NCBI GenBank assembly: GCA_031390175.1
Contig: JANMTF010000310.1
Span: 1 to 64,000 of the forward strand
Source of the DNA: JAAFIP01 sp031390175
GTDB lineage: Bacteria > Pseudomonadota > Gammaproteobacteria > Burkholderiales > Burkholderiaceae_C
DNA: 64,000 bases
Reading direction: 5' to 3'
Under the pieces are notes generated by a model, which worked only from the letters and a program-made list of their open reading frames with translations, was not told where the DNA came from and searched no databases. Below are positions 8,605 through 16,360 of the stretch, one piece after another (the stretch's first letter is position 1; each line of letters begins with the position of its first letter). The translations under genes were made by a program, and so were the position numbers.

Positions 8605-9694
8605 GCCCGCAGACCGTGTAGAGAACAGAGCGCTAATTTGGCTGCTCGTGCTAGTTTCCATTGGCATGGGGTGGATACTGTGGCCGTTTTACGGCGTTAT
8701 CATGTGGGGGAGCATTACGGCGATGCTGTTTGCTCCTTGGTACAGGTGGCTACTACCCAGATGTAAAAAACGAGCCACCCTTGCTGCGTTGGTCACGCTG
8801 GTGGCGGTCTTGGTGATCGTTATTTTGCCATTGGTAATGATCACCGCTGCGCTGGCCCGAGAGGCAGCGCTGGTGTATCAAAGGATTGAATCCGGTCAGT
8901 TGAACATCGTAGCCTATTTCCAAACGGTGTTCAATTTACTACCTTCCTGGACGACTGACATTTTAAATCGCGCGGGACTGTCCGATTTCAGTTCATTGCA
9001 GCGAAGACTTACCAGCCTGTTGCTGCAAGGCAGCCAATTCATCGCCACGCAGGCCTTGAGTATTGGTCAAAATACCTTTGAGTTTGTAACCAGCGTCTTT
9101 ATTACCTTGTATTTGGCATTCTTCCTGATTCGTGATGGTCAAAGGGTAGCTCGGGCAGTGCGAATAGCCATACCGCTGGCTCCAAAACACAGGAACGAAT
9201 TGATCACAAAATTTGCTACCGTCATCAGGGCGACCGTCAAAGGCAACTTGGTCGTCGCAATCATACAAGGCATCCTGGGCGGACTTGCATTCTGGTTTCT
9301 GGGTGTCGGCGCAGCCGTCTTGTGGGCCGTGTTAATGGCCTTTCTGTCGCTTTTACCGGCAGTCGGTGCCGCGCTCGTCTGGCTCCCCGTGGCAGTGTAC
9401 TTTCTTGTGACCGGTAGCCTTTGGCAGGGCGTCGCCTTGATCGCATGGGGTGTGTTGGTTATCGGTCTGGTTGACAATGTATTACGTCCTTTACTCGTAG
9501 GCAAAGATACGCAGATGCCTGATTATGTGGTCATGATTACCACCCTGGGCGGCATGACAATATTTGGCATCAACGGATTCGTTTTAGGGCCCGCTATTGC
9601 GGCAATGTTCATTGCTGTGTGGCATATTTACAGCGCCAGCACTGACGCATTGGGCCCCAGCATCGCTCCATTTACACCAGATCAAACGAGGTAG
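8585..9694 (+). CDS. AI-2E family transporter (PerM/YdiK-like membrane protein)
   Basis: 369-residue polytopic inner-membrane protein of the AI-2E transporter family (PF01594). It has paired hydrophobic segments near the N-terminus (LIWLLVLVSIGMGWILWPFY), a soluble middle part, and the conserved C-terminal signature PLLVGKDTQMPDYVVMITTLGG followed by GPAIAAMF. Members include quorum-signal exporters, Na+/H+ antiporters and proteins of unknown role, so the substrate cannot be deduced. The ATG at 8585 lies inside the end of the DJ-1 gene, pointing to translational coupling. The 3' end overlaps the convergent BLUF gene by 23 bases. Confidence 0.88.
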   Translation: MKSYDNEPADRVENRALIWLLVLVSIGMGWILWPFYGVIMWGSITAMLFAPWYRWLLPRCKKRATLAALVTLVAVLVIVILPLVMITAALAREAALVYQRIESGQLNIVAYFQTVFNLLPSWTTDILNRAGLSDFSSLQRRLTSLLLQGSQFIATQALSIGQNTFEFVTSVFITLYLAFFLIRDGQRVARAVRIAIPLAPKHRNELITKFATVIRATVKGNLVVAIIQGILGGLAFWFLGVGAAVLWAVLMAFLSLLPAVGAALVWLPVAVYFLVTGSLWQGVALIAWGVLVIGLVDNVLRPLLVGKDTQMPDYVVMITTLGGMTIFGINGFVLGPAIAAMFIAVWHIYSASTDALGPSIAPFTPDQTR

Positions 9695-10145
9695 TCAGTT
9701 GCATAAAGCTCGCAAGCACGCTGTCATCTGGGGCCGTAAAAATTTTTGACAGGGCTTCAGGTGACAACTCTGGCGGGTAGCCAGCACGCCAACTTGAAAA
9801 TCTGCGGACACCCGCTACAGTTCCCGAGTAAATGAGTTTAAAGTCAGTATGGCGAACGTCACGTCTAATATTGGAAGCCAATGTACTTACACCCTGCGGC
9901 TCACCCTCGATATACTGGCAAAAATATTGTCCGTCGAACAGCAAGACTCCTGTAATGCCAAAATCGAGGTTTCTTGCGCGAGAGGTACGTATGATGGATG
10001 TCACCTCACTGATCGGTGTCGGAGTCCGTAAAACGCTGGTATAGATAAGCTGTGAAAATTCAGGCATAGGCATAGTCATAGGCATAGTGATGGGCTTGGG
10101 CTCTTGGAAGCTTAGAAGATACACCTGTGGTGGTGTGCGCAGCAA
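9672..10145 (-). CDS. BLUF-domain blue-light sensor
   Basis: Short BLUF (blue light using FAD) protein with no output domain. Hallmarks are the flavin-contacting tyrosine in QLIYTS, the FAD motif SRARNLDFGITGVLLFDG, the photocycle glutamine in YFCQYIEG, and RRFSSWRAGY containing the semiconserved tryptophan. Such short BLUF proteins usually signal through protein partners. The frame starts at 10145, but the first 27 residues are not BLUF-like and contain a Met-Pro/Thr repeat (MPMTMPMP) encoded by a short DNA repeat near 10066-10090, so the true start may be one of the methionines at 10067-10085. The gene converges with the AI-2E transporter and diverges from a Crp/Fnr gene, a possible partner. 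Confidence 0.88.
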   Translation of the reverse strand: MLRTPPQVYLLSFQEPKPITMPMTMPMPEFSQLIYTSVLRTPTPISEVTSIIRTSRARNLDFGITGVLLFDGQYFCQYIEGEPQGVSTLASNIRRDVRHTDFKLIYSGTVAGVRRFSSWRAGYPPELSPEALSKIFTAPDDSVLASFMQLTTSFDLV

Positions 10146-10207
10146 TGTACTAAGACATGCCCCTGTGTAAATCTAAGTTTAAGACGGCCATAAATGGAAA
10201 TTAACGT

Positions 10208-10942
10208 ATGGTGTTAGACATTCCCTGCTCCCAATGCCCGCTGCGCAAGACCCATGCCTTCTCGCCAGTCGACTCACAAGAGTTGGTCTTCATTCAGTCA
10301 TTTAAAAAAGAAATGGTGGAGGTAGACACGGGCGGAGCCGTCATCTCGGAAGGTGCGAATGTGGGCACGCTTTTCACTTTGTTTGAAGGGTTTGCGTTCC
10401 GATTCAAAACACTAAGTGACGGCCGACGGCAGATACTTAACTTCTTGATGCCAGGCGATTTAGTCGGCCTGCAGGAAAGGCTCTCAACCGGCTCCCCACA
10501 TGGCGTAGAGGCCGTCACCAAAGTGCGTCTATGTGCTTTTCATAGAGATCGCCTGTGGGATTTGTACCGAGCCTTTCCTAACCTTGGCTACGACATGACT
10601 TGGCTGGCGGCCCAAGAACGTGGGCTGATTGATGAAAATCTACTGTCTGTAGGCCAGCGTAATGCCTCAGAAAGCATCGCCATGTTATTGATACAGCATT
10701 ATCGTCGCGCCGAGAGGCTGGAGTTAGGCCTAGGTGACTCGGTGCCTTTTCCTTACACGCAGCAGCACATAGCCGATGCGTTGGGGTTGTCATTGGTGCA
10801 CACCAGCAAAACCTTAAGCCGACTTAAAAAAATGGGATTACAAACGATTGAGAAGGGCCGCTTGAGCTTGCCAAACCCACGTGCGTTGCTGAAATTGGCT
10901 GACTACTACGAGCTGCCCATGAAGGTAACACCGCTCATATAA
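10208..10942 (+). CDS. Crp/Fnr family transcriptional regulator (copy 1)
   Basis: 244-residue cyclic-nucleotide-binding-fold regulator with a C-terminal Crp-type helix-turn-helix (PYTQQHIADALGLSLVHTSKTLSRLKKMG). The N-terminus has CSQCPLRK, a pair of cysteines resembling part of the Fnr cluster motif, but I do not see the full set of four Fnr cysteines, so oxygen sensing through a 4Fe-4S cluster is uncertain. Residues 30-130 form the beta-roll (EGANVGTLFTLFEGFAFRFK, LNFLMPGDLVG). It is divergent from the BLUF gene with 62 bases between them. It is of a different subfamily from the other three Crp/Fnr proteins in this window. Confidence 0.88.
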   Translation: MVLDIPCSQCPLRKTHAFSPVDSQELVFIQSFKKEMVEVDTGGAVISEGANVGTLFTLFEGFAFRFKTLSDGRRQILNFLMPGDLVGLQERLSTGSPHGVEAVTKVRLCAFHRDRLWDLYRAFPNLGYDMTWLAAQERGLIDENLLSVGQRNASESIAMLLIQHYRRAERLELGLGDSVPFPYTQQHIADALGLSLVHTSKTLSRLKKMGLQTIEKGRLSLPNPRALLKLADYYELPMKVTPLI

Positions 10943-10996
10943 CAGCAGGGCGCTGCCGGCCAGCACCTGATGTCTTACACCGTTAACCAGATATAG

Positions 10997-11158
10997 CTTA
11001 CACACCGGCTCACCCAGCTCATTTACGATATTGGCTACGGTGAGAGCACCAACTGGACCAGGTTTGCAAGAGCTTTCCGGTCAGGAACCCATCCAGTCCC
11101 GAGGCTGAACAACTTCTGTGCGCCGCATGCAAAAAAGCTTGGTATCGTTTATTCGTAA
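10997..11158 (+). pseudogene. Remnant of an AraC-family regulator C-terminus
   Basis: A reading frame without a start gives LTQLIYDIGYGESTNWTRFA, then RAFRSGTHPVPRL and a stop at 11156. The pattern matches the second helix-turn-helix of AraC/XylS regulators (IAYDVGY-S-S-FxRAFRRWxGxSP). Only about 45 codons remain, and they overlap the start of the BrkB/YihY gene in another frame. No upstream part of an AraC gene is visible. A relic is the simplest reading; chance similarity is possible. Confidence 0.45.
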
Positions 11159-12038
11159 TGACCTGGTCTCTGCAGCCAAACTTTGGAATGATTCCGAGTG
11201 TTTGACACGCGGCGCAGCCATATCGTTTTATACAGCCACCGCCTTGGTACCCATCAGCGCGGTCATGATTCAGATCATGACGCTGTGGATAGGGAGTGAT
11301 GTTGCGGCGGAGAGATTCGCGCTGGGTATTGCAGAGATGATTGGCCCGGCCGCCACGGTTGGCATTAACGAAATTGCGTTGCATGCAAAAACTGCCACCA
11401 ATTCCATCGTCAGCGCCACTGTCAGCGTCGCCCTGACCCTACTGGGCGCTACCACCGTGCTAGCTGAGATGCGGGGCGCATTCACCTCCATCTGGGCGCG
11501 CGCCAGAGCCGACCTTGTGGGCGCGCTAGCTCCATCGCCTACGCAGTCAGCGCCGGTAGTGCATTACAAGAGTGGCGCGCTTTGGGACATTGTTCGAACC
11601 CGCATTCTCGCTCTGGCGGCGCTGGTCTCATTGACCTTCATTTTGTTGGTGTCCACCCTGCTTAACACCATGACCACCGTGGCCGTGGGTGCCGTCTTGC
11701 GCTGGACCGGTTCGCAAGATACCCTGACTGCGGTGATCTCCGTGCACACAGCGGCGTTTGCGACCTCCGCGTTGGTTACGTGGGTCACCATATGGTCAAT
11801 TTTCAGAGTGTTGTTGCCCGTCAAGCTGGGAAGCCGCCACCTGTTGCAGACAGCATCCATCGCGACTGTTTTATTTTTGGCAGGGCGATTCGCCATAGGT
11901 TTGTATATCGCAAATGCACCTCAGCTCGATCCGTACGGAGCAGCCGCGTCGCTGGTCATCCTGATGATCTGGCTTTACTACGCTATGCAGACGGTGCTGT
12001 TTACTGCGTGCTTGGCTGCGGTGCACACACCCGACTAA
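11118..12038 (+). CDS. YihY/virulence factor BrkB family membrane protein
   Basis: 306-residue polytopic inner-membrane protein of the YihY/BrkB family. It has the N-terminal signature AAISFYTATALVPISAVMIQ, repeated hydrophobic segments through the centre (ILALAALVSLTFILLVSTLL), and the conserved ending GAAASLVILMIWLYYAMQTV. Despite the old name ribonuclease BN, these are membrane proteins of unsettled function linked to envelope traits. The frame starts with GTG at 11118; the ATG at 11127 is an alternative. It converges with the small gene at 12055 with only a 16-base gap. Confidence 0.88.
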   Translation: MRRMQKSLVSFIRNDLVSAAKLWNDSECLTRGAAISFYTATALVPISAVMIQIMTLWIGSDVAAERFALGIAEMIGPAATVGINEIALHAKTATNSIVSATVSVALTLLGATTVLAEMRGAFTSIWARARADLVGALAPSPTQSAPVVHYKSGALWDIVRTRILALAALVSLTFILLVSTLLNTMTTVAVGAVLRWTGSQDTLTAVISVHTAAFATSALVTWVTIWSIFRVLLPVKLGSRHLLQTASIATVLFLAGRFAIGLYIANAPQLDPYGAAASLVILMIWLYYAMQTVLFTACLAAVHTPD

Positions 12039-12054
12039 TCCCACGCTGCCGCAT

Positions 12055-12315
12055 TTATCGTTTCAACTTCAACTTTTGGTACACCCGATTTGCTTCTTCA
12101 CCGCGGTCTGTGTCTGTAAGTCCTCGCGCCACATCCTTGGCCGCCTGCTTCATCATTGGATCTACCGGGTTGGCCTGGTGCGCGGTGGACTGATCCCTTT
12201 CGTGTGGAAGCAAAGGGGCAGTTGTAGGTTGAATGGTCACTTTGATCCCTTCGAGCTTCGTATCGGCTGGAGCACCGGTCTTTGAGGTTTTTACGGTGTG
12301 CTTGGCCATATTCAT
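12055..12315 (-). CDS. Conserved hypothetical protein (86 aa)
   Basis: Small soluble, charged protein. The segment LLPHERDQS followed by PVDPMMKQAAKDVARGLTDT resembles short uncharacterised proteins I recall from Burkholderiales (LPHERDES...MKQA..D...GLVDTD pattern). There is no signal peptide or transmembrane segment. It lies among small stress-type genes. I do not recognise a function. Confidence 0.6.
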   Translation of the reverse strand: MNMAKHTVKTSKTGAPADTKLEGIKVTIQPTTAPLLPHERDQSTAHQANPVDPMMKQAAKDVARGLTDTDRGEEANRVYQKLKLKR

Positions 12316-12391
12316 TGGAGTCGTAAAGTTAATGGGACACCTTCTCTGATACCGCCATGTCAGTAACGCGGCGGCCTAGCGGTGCGCTGCG

Positions 12392-12466
12392 TTAGGTGAA
12401 CAGGGCAATCAAAATAATGATGGGAATAGGTATGCCCAAGAAAAGTAAAAGTAACGATCGCATCAT
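12392..12466 (-). CDS. Tiny single-helix membrane protein (24 aa)
   Basis: Short frame below usual ORF-calling limits. It encodes two methionines, Arg-Ser, and then a single hydrophobic stretch (LLLLFLGIPIPIIILIALF) ending Thr-stop. A strong ribosome-binding site, AAGGAGG (complement of 12469-12475), lies 2 bases before the first ATG and 5 bases before the second, so the second (23 aa) is the likelier start. The GIPIPIIIL core resembles very small predicted inner-membrane proteins found in several proteobacteria. It follows the 231-aa membrane protein gene by 37 bases on the same strand. Function unknown. Confidence 0.6.
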   Translation of the reverse strand: MMRSLLLLFLGIPIPIIILIALFT

Positions 12467-12503
12467 TGCCTCCTTGGTTAAAAGTAAACGGGCTTGCCGG
12501 ACG

Positions 12504-13199
12504 TCAGAATTTGTCGCGCTGACGCCCACCGTAAATGGCAGCAAAGCTGGCAGCGAACGCACCCAAAAGCAGGCTGACGAACAGCCAAAGCGTCGCAGTC
12601 GCTGATGCCTTGCGGGCTTTATCGGCGGTCTCCTTGGCAGCCATCGCGTTCAGGGACGGAGTTGTGGCGGCCTCGGCACTATTGCTTTGCGCGGCCACCG
12701 CCGCACTCGCCGCGCCCTTTGCGCTGTCGATCACTTTGTTCACCACGCTGTTGGAACTGGCAGAGGCCACTGAGGCTCCGGCATTCACTGCGGTGCCGAC
12801 AATCGAGCCGATTACTGAGGTGAACAGCGCTGCGGTCACCAGCATGGCTACTCCCCAGGACAAAAAGCCGTGTGCCGTGTCGCGGAAATACACTTCGTCG
12901 GTGTGCACTCCAGCCCAGCGCGTGCGCAGTCTGCCTGCCAAATACCCGCCCATGCCTGCAGCGACCATCTGTGTGGCACTAAGCCAAGCGATGGTCGAAA
13001 TGCCCAGCGTGAGCACGCCCACGCCACTTTGCACCCACGGAGACACAGCAGATAAGCCCAGCCCCACCCCCAGTATCAACAATATAAGTGACAGCGCAAC
13101 CGTTGCTGCAGCACCAGCGAACACAGCGCTCCAAGATACTGCGCTCGAGTTGTTTATCACAGGGATCGTGCCTAGAGAGGGAGACGAAACATTTGCCAT
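12504..13199 (-). CDS. Hypothetical membrane protein with Ala-rich linker
   Basis: 231-residue membrane protein. Hydrophobic segments lie near residues 22-55 (AGAAATVALSLILLILGVGL), 60-85, 112-140 and 205-225 (LWLFVSLLLGAFAASFAAIY). Between the last two is an Ala/Ser-rich, probably helical region. The motif VYFRDTAHGFLSWGVAMLVTA is typical of uncharacterised Burkholderiales membrane proteins found near stress genes. The ATG at 13199 (MANVSSPSLG) is preferred over an in-frame ATG 5 codons upstream. A motif-B site lies about 80 bases upstream. Function unknown. Confidence 0.7.
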   Translation of the reverse strand: MANVSSPSLGTIPVINNSSAVSWSAVFAGAAATVALSLILLILGVGLGLSAVSPWVQSGVGVLTLGISTIAWLSATQMVAAGMGGYLAGRLRTRWAGVHTDEVYFRDTAHGFLSWGVAMLVTAALFTSVIGSIVGTAVNAGASVASASSNSVVNKVIDSAKGAASAAVAAQSNSAEAATTPSLNAMAAKETADKARKASATATLWLFVSLLLGAFAASFAAIYGGRQRDKF

Positions 13200-13276
13200 A
13201 GTAGTTCCAAGCATTAGAAAAGAATGATGTTACGTCGCACTGCACATTTCGTAAGTGGGCTATCTGCTGTATCCGG

Positions 13277-13288
13277 TGTAGGACGATG
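13277..13288 (-). promoter_or_regulatory. Motif B site (minus orientation)
   Basis: On the minus strand this reads CATCGTCCTACA, matching the plus-strand sites at 13396 and 63296. It lies about 80 bases upstream of the membrane protein start at 13199. Confidence 0.45.
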
Positions 13289-13390
13289 ACCTAAGACACA
13301 CTGCACCGTACTCTGAATTATTTCTCAGTACCCGTGTCATCCTCAATCAAGTCAATTCGTGCAGTGGTTACACGCATCTAGGGTTTGCTC

Positions 13391-13407
13391 GTAGGCGTCG
13401 TCCTACA
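13391..13407 (+). promoter_or_regulatory. Motif B site with short inverted repeat
   Basis: CGTCGTCCTACA at 13396-13407 overlaps a small palindrome, GTAGG-cgtcgt-CCTAC (13391-13406). It is about 146 bases upstream of the GlsB-like gene and shares 12 identical bases with the site upstream of catalase. Confidence 0.45.
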
Positions 13408-13552
13408 TCGCTTCGGCGCGTGCTTGATGGGCTAGTCGGGATGTTGTGCAATTGCCAGGCCTGATCGTCAAACATAAGCTGGGCATTCCATTTTGCTGAA
13501 ACAAAAATGGAACAGTGATAGCAGACTTTACTTAACCTTAGGAGAGAATTTT

Positions 13553-13822
13553 ATGAACTTCATTATTTGGCTAATCGTTGGCGGTGTCATTGGCTGGCTG
13601 GCAAGCATTGTCATGAAGACTGATGGCCAGCAAGGCATTATCTTGAACGTGGTGGTGGGCATTGTGGGTGCCATGTTGGGAGGCTGGTTGATTTCACCGA
13701 TGCTCGGTACCGGCACTATCAACCAGGACAACTTTAGCTTGCCTGCCTTGGGCGTCTCATTCTTGGGCGCAGTCATTCTGCTGGCCATTGTCAATCTTTT
13801 CCGCCGCGGCAGCGTAAGGTGA
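13553..13822 (+). CDS. GlsB/YeaQ/YmgE family stress-response membrane protein
   Basis: 89-residue inner-membrane protein of the transglycosylase-associated / YeaQ-YmgE (GlsB) family. Hallmarks are the opening IIWLIVGGVIGWLASIVMK, GIILNVVVGIVGAMLGGWL, and a final hydrophobic helix (LGVSFLGAVILLAIVNLF) ending in basic residues. Family members are induced by acid, envelope or stationary-phase stress; the biochemical role is unclear. The start at 13553 has GGAGAG 6-8 bases upstream. It is followed 40 bases later by a glycine-zipper protein gene, probably in the same operon. Confidence 0.9.
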   Translation: MNFIIWLIVGGVIGWLASIVMKTDGQQGIILNVVVGIVGAMLGGWLISPMLGTGTINQDNFSLPALGVSFLGAVILLAIVNLFRRGSVR

Positions 13823-13862
13823 CTTGGCGCAACCCAACTTTTATTAATCGAAGGATCTTCAA

Positions 13863-14417
13863 ATGAACTCTAATCAAATTGACACTGATTTCAATACCGG
13901 CGTCAACTCCGACCGCGAAGGATCAGCGAACCTCGATCCGATTTCCGGCACCCCCGGTGCTCACCCTATCGGCACCGGGCTCGGCGCGGCATTGGGTGGC
14001 GCGGCTGCGGGGGCTGCCACCGGTACGGTGGCCGGTCCGGTGGGCACTGTCATAGGCGCTGCTTTAGGAGCCATTGTGGGTGGCCTGGCAGGCAAAAGCG
14101 TCGCCGAGGCCGTTGATCCCACCGTGGAAGAAACCTATTGGCGGGACAACTTTTCAGATCGCCCCTACGTGGAGAGCAGCGCCAGCTATGACGACTATGG
14201 ACCGGCCTATAGCTACGGGGTTGGGTCATTCGCAAGCAACAAAGGCCGCAGCTTCGACGACGTTGAACCCCATCTGTCGCGCGACTGGGACGCCTCCAGG
14301 GGAAGCTCCAACCTCACTTGGGACAAGGCAAAGCACGCCAGCCGCGACGCGTGGAATAAAGTGAGCGATGCCACCGAGCGAGCTGTGCCTGGCGACTCGG
14401 ACAGAGACGGCAAGTAG
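13863..14417 (+). CDS. Glycine-zipper family protein
   Basis: 184-residue protein with a central glycine-zipper membrane segment (about residues 38-80, with GTGLGAALGGAAAGAATGTV and a second half IGAALGAIVGGLAGKSVAEA). An acidic, Tyr-rich C-terminal part follows, with EETYWRDNFSDRPYVESS, YDDYGPAYSYG and DVEPHLSRDWDASRG. This C-terminal pattern recurs in uncharacterised Burkholderiales stress-associated proteins. No signal peptide is seen. It is 40 bases downstream of the GlsB-like gene with AAGGAT before the ATG. Function unknown; membrane association is inferred from the zipper. Confidence 0.8.
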   Translation: MNSNQIDTDFNTGVNSDREGSANLDPISGTPGAHPIGTGLGAALGGAAAGAATGTVAGPVGTVIGAALGAIVGGLAGKSVAEAVDPTVEETYWRDNFSDRPYVESSASYDDYGPAYSYGVGSFASNKGRSFDDVEPHLSRDWDASRGSSNLTWDKAKHASRDAWNKVSDATERAVPGDSDRDGK

Positions 14418-14489
14418 GCGTCGAAGAAGGTGCCAGCTGCGCTCTGCAATGGCTGCACCGTCTCTCCTGCCTGTGTAAAGTGAAAGGTG

Positions 14490-14545
14490 CGCCGCCCCTT
14501 GCCTATGCCTGGGATCCCCATTCGTTTAGCGCGGATGGGGCGGCG
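14490..14545. terminator. Possible bidirectional stem-loop between convergent genes
   Basis: CGCCGCCCC (14490-14498) pairs with GGGGCGGCG (14537-14545), with inner partial pairing CCCCATTCG/CGGATGGGG. It sits between the convergent glycine-zipper and esterase genes. There is no strong U-tract, so intrinsic termination is uncertain. Confidence 0.3.
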
Positions 14546-14578
14546 GGAGGACCACAATGTTGTGCTGCCAGGTAATGT

Positions 14579-15667
14579 CTACTTTATGTGTTCTGAGAAA
14601 AACCGCAGCATCTCTCCACTCGCATCCGGCCCTTTGGGATCCGTGTAAGTGCCTTTCCCGTTGCCACCAAACCAGGCGTGACCACCGCCATGCACCACCC
14701 AATGTTCCGCGACATTGAGCTGGTTTAGCCGGTACCGGGTACAGGTGAATTGACGGCCGTTATCCGATATCCCATGTTCTACGTATGTTTCTGCGTCAGC
14801 ACCCAGTCTGGCGACAACCTGCTCACCGTTACGCGGATGGACAGTGCGGTCCTGATCGCCGTGAAATACGATGGTGGGCACGGCAACATTCGATGAGATG
14901 GGCATATGGTGCGTTGCGCCGCTTTTCATCGCAGCAAGGGCCTCGGCCACATTGCTGGCGGCGCCCGCCACCAAGCCCGAGTGAACGCCCACAGCGGCAA
15001 AAATCTCAGGGTATGCCGCCGCTACGATGGCTGCCATTGCACCGCCCGCCGACAGTCCCGCGATGTAGACGCGGCGCGCGTCTATGCCGTGTTCTCGCAT
15101 CACCGCGAGCGTCATGCTGGCCAACAGAGCGGCCTCTCCCCCGCCGCGACTTTGGTGGCTGTGTTTAAACCAATTCCAGCAGCGCTGCGGGTTGGCACTG
15201 GCGGACTGCTCCGGGTACAGCACGTAAAAACCCTGCTCTGTCGCACGCTGGTTCATGCCGGTACCCGCTGCAAAATCATCGGGGTTTTGCGTGCAGCCGT
15301 GCAGCATCACCACCAGAGGCAGGCTTTTGCCAACACTGCCAGGCGGGGTAAAAAGCTTGTAGCGGCGGGTAAGCGAAGCGTGGGTGTGACTGGCGACACA
15401 AAAGTCGCCTGGTAAAGTGTTGCCGCGCCCCTCTGACGAGGATCGATCTGTGTCCTGCCTCGACGCCTCGGGTTCTTCCACCTCAAACACACAGCCGTCC
15501 AGGATGATGGGACTCGAAGTGGCAAAGCCTGGCGGTGCTGGCGAGGAGGTGGGCGCAGGGGAGGCATTTCCCAAGGCGCGCTGAATAAGCAGCGTGGCTT
15601 CATTCAGATTGCCCGCCTGTGTGAGCCGTGTAGCTTCACGCAGCATATTTTGTAGGGTGGAGTTCAT
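14579..15667 (-). CDS. PHB depolymerase family esterase (LpqC-like)
   Basis: 362-residue alpha/beta-hydrolase of the PHB depolymerase/LpqC esterase family, which cleaves short-chain polyhydroxyalkanoates or other esters. The nucleophile is in GLSAGGAMA (Ser206). Also visible are the oxyanion region VVMLHGCTQNPDDFAAGTGM, the family motif QRCWNWF, a probable catalytic Asp in HGDQDRTVHP, and His in GGGHAWFGG. The N-terminal 35 residues form a helix (MLREATRLTQAGNLNEATLL) rather than a signal peptide, so the enzyme is probably intracellular. The ribbon-helix-helix regulator gene lies just upstream on the same strand. Confidence 0.88.
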   Translation of the reverse strand: MNSTLQNMLREATRLTQAGNLNEATLLIQRALGNASPAPTSSPAPPGFATSSPIILDGCVFEVEEPEASRQDTDRSSSEGRGNTLPGDFCVASHTHASLTRRYKLFTPPGSVGKSLPLVVMLHGCTQNPDDFAAGTGMNQRATEQGFYVLYPEQSASANPQRCWNWFKHSHQSRGGGEAALLASMTLAVMREHGIDARRVYIAGLSAGGAMAAIVAAAYPEIFAAVGVHSGLVAGAASNVAEALAAMKSGATHHMPISSNVAVPTIVFHGDQDRTVHPRNGEQVVARLGADAETYVEHGISDNGRQFTCTRYRLNQLNVAEHWVVHGGGHAWFGGNGKGTYTDPKGPDASGEMLRFFSEHIK

Positions 15668-15718
15668 TAAAACTTTCTGTAGAGTGTGGAGATGGAATTT
15701 CAGCGGATGTATGCTGTA

Positions 15719-16204
15719 TCAGCGAATGCGCCCTGCGAGTGCGGTCTTCACGGCGTGGCTGGCGTGCAATGCCCCTAATACTTCCAGCGATTCAATGGTT
15801 GCCAACGCCAGTGCCGGCGTGACATCATCGGCAATGGTGGCCAGGCCCAGCACCCGTACAGCTAGCTTATGCCCATCAACCTTTACGCGTTGCAGGTCGG
15901 CAGCGCTGAAATGCTGCAGGCCCAGCACCAGCGTCTTGCGCGCCACCACCTGCTTGACAGCCTCTGCGTGGGTGGCAATCTGGTTGCGGATGGCCGTGCG
16001 GATGAAGTCGGTGCGGTTGCCGTAAAAGCCCTCGGACACCAACAGGTCTACCTGGCCCAGATCCACAAAGCCCATGTTGATGGTAATTTTCTCACTGGCC
16101 TTGTCGCCAGTCTTGTCGTTGGTTCGGAGATTGGCAATTTCACTGCTTTTTGTAATCTTGGCAAGGTTCTGGCGAGCCCTGGCGAGGGAAGTTTGTGGAG
16201 TCAT
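15719..16204 (-). CDS. Ribbon-helix-helix (CopG-like) regulator
   Basis: 161-residue protein whose residues about 39-77 (KITINMGFVDLGQVDLLVSE, then GFYGNRTDFIRTAIRNQI) look like a ribbon-helix-helix DNA-binding unit. The C-terminal half (SAADLQRVKVDGHKLAVRVLG and onward) has no obvious enzyme motif and may sense a ligand or mediate assembly. It lies 51 bases upstream of the esterase on the same strand, so it may control PHA-related metabolism. A cluster of inverted and direct repeats overlaps its own promoter region (16214-16260), suggesting autoregulation. Confidence 0.7.
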   Translation of the reverse strand: MTPQTSLARARQNLAKITKSSEIANLRTNDKTGDKASEKITINMGFVDLGQVDLLVSEGFYGNRTDFIRTAIRNQIATHAEAVKQVVARKTLVLGLQHFSAADLQRVKVDGHKLAVRVLGLATIADDVTPALALATIESLEVLGALHASHAVKTALAGRIR

Positions 16205-16213
16205 GGCGACAGT

Positions 16214-16260
16214 CTAATACCATCTGCATGGATGGTTGTTGGATGGTCACCTGATATTAG
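16214..16260. promoter_or_regulatory. Candidate operator for the ribbon-helix-helix regulator
   Basis: Immediately upstream of the regulator start are outer inverted repeats CTAATA (16214-16219) and TATTAG (16255-16260), flanking ACCATC (16219-16224) and two direct copies of GGATGGT (16230-16236 and 16241-16247) spaced 11 bases apart, one helical turn. Such short tandem half-sites suit cooperative binding by RHH dimers. Inference from pattern only. Confidence 0.4.
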
Positions 16261-16360
16261 GAAACAAGTGTAAAGATGCGTTCTACTGCGGTGCGCAAAA
16301 TTAAAGTCGCTGTACCATTTGCAGTGTCGACATGAGTAGCCGCTCACCCACACCGTCTGA

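Larger units (their letters stand above)
13200..13552. other. Divergent intergenic region between membrane genes
   Basis: Roughly 350 bases with no credible ORF. It contains one motif-B site facing each way (13277-13288 on minus, 13391-13407 on plus), consistent with divergent regulated promoters for the 231-aa membrane protein and the GlsB-like protein. Confidence 0.6.

Noticed and set aside
10208..10942. CSQC motif considered as proof of an oxygen-sensing Fnr
   Set aside because: Only one close cysteine pair is present near the N-terminus, and the full four-cysteine pattern of Fnr is not evident.
12535..13227. 230-codon frame antisense to the 231-aa membrane protein
   Set aside because: The minus-strand frame has a coherent membrane topology and the downstream tiny gene; the plus frame is an Ala/Thr-rich mirror without a ribosome site.
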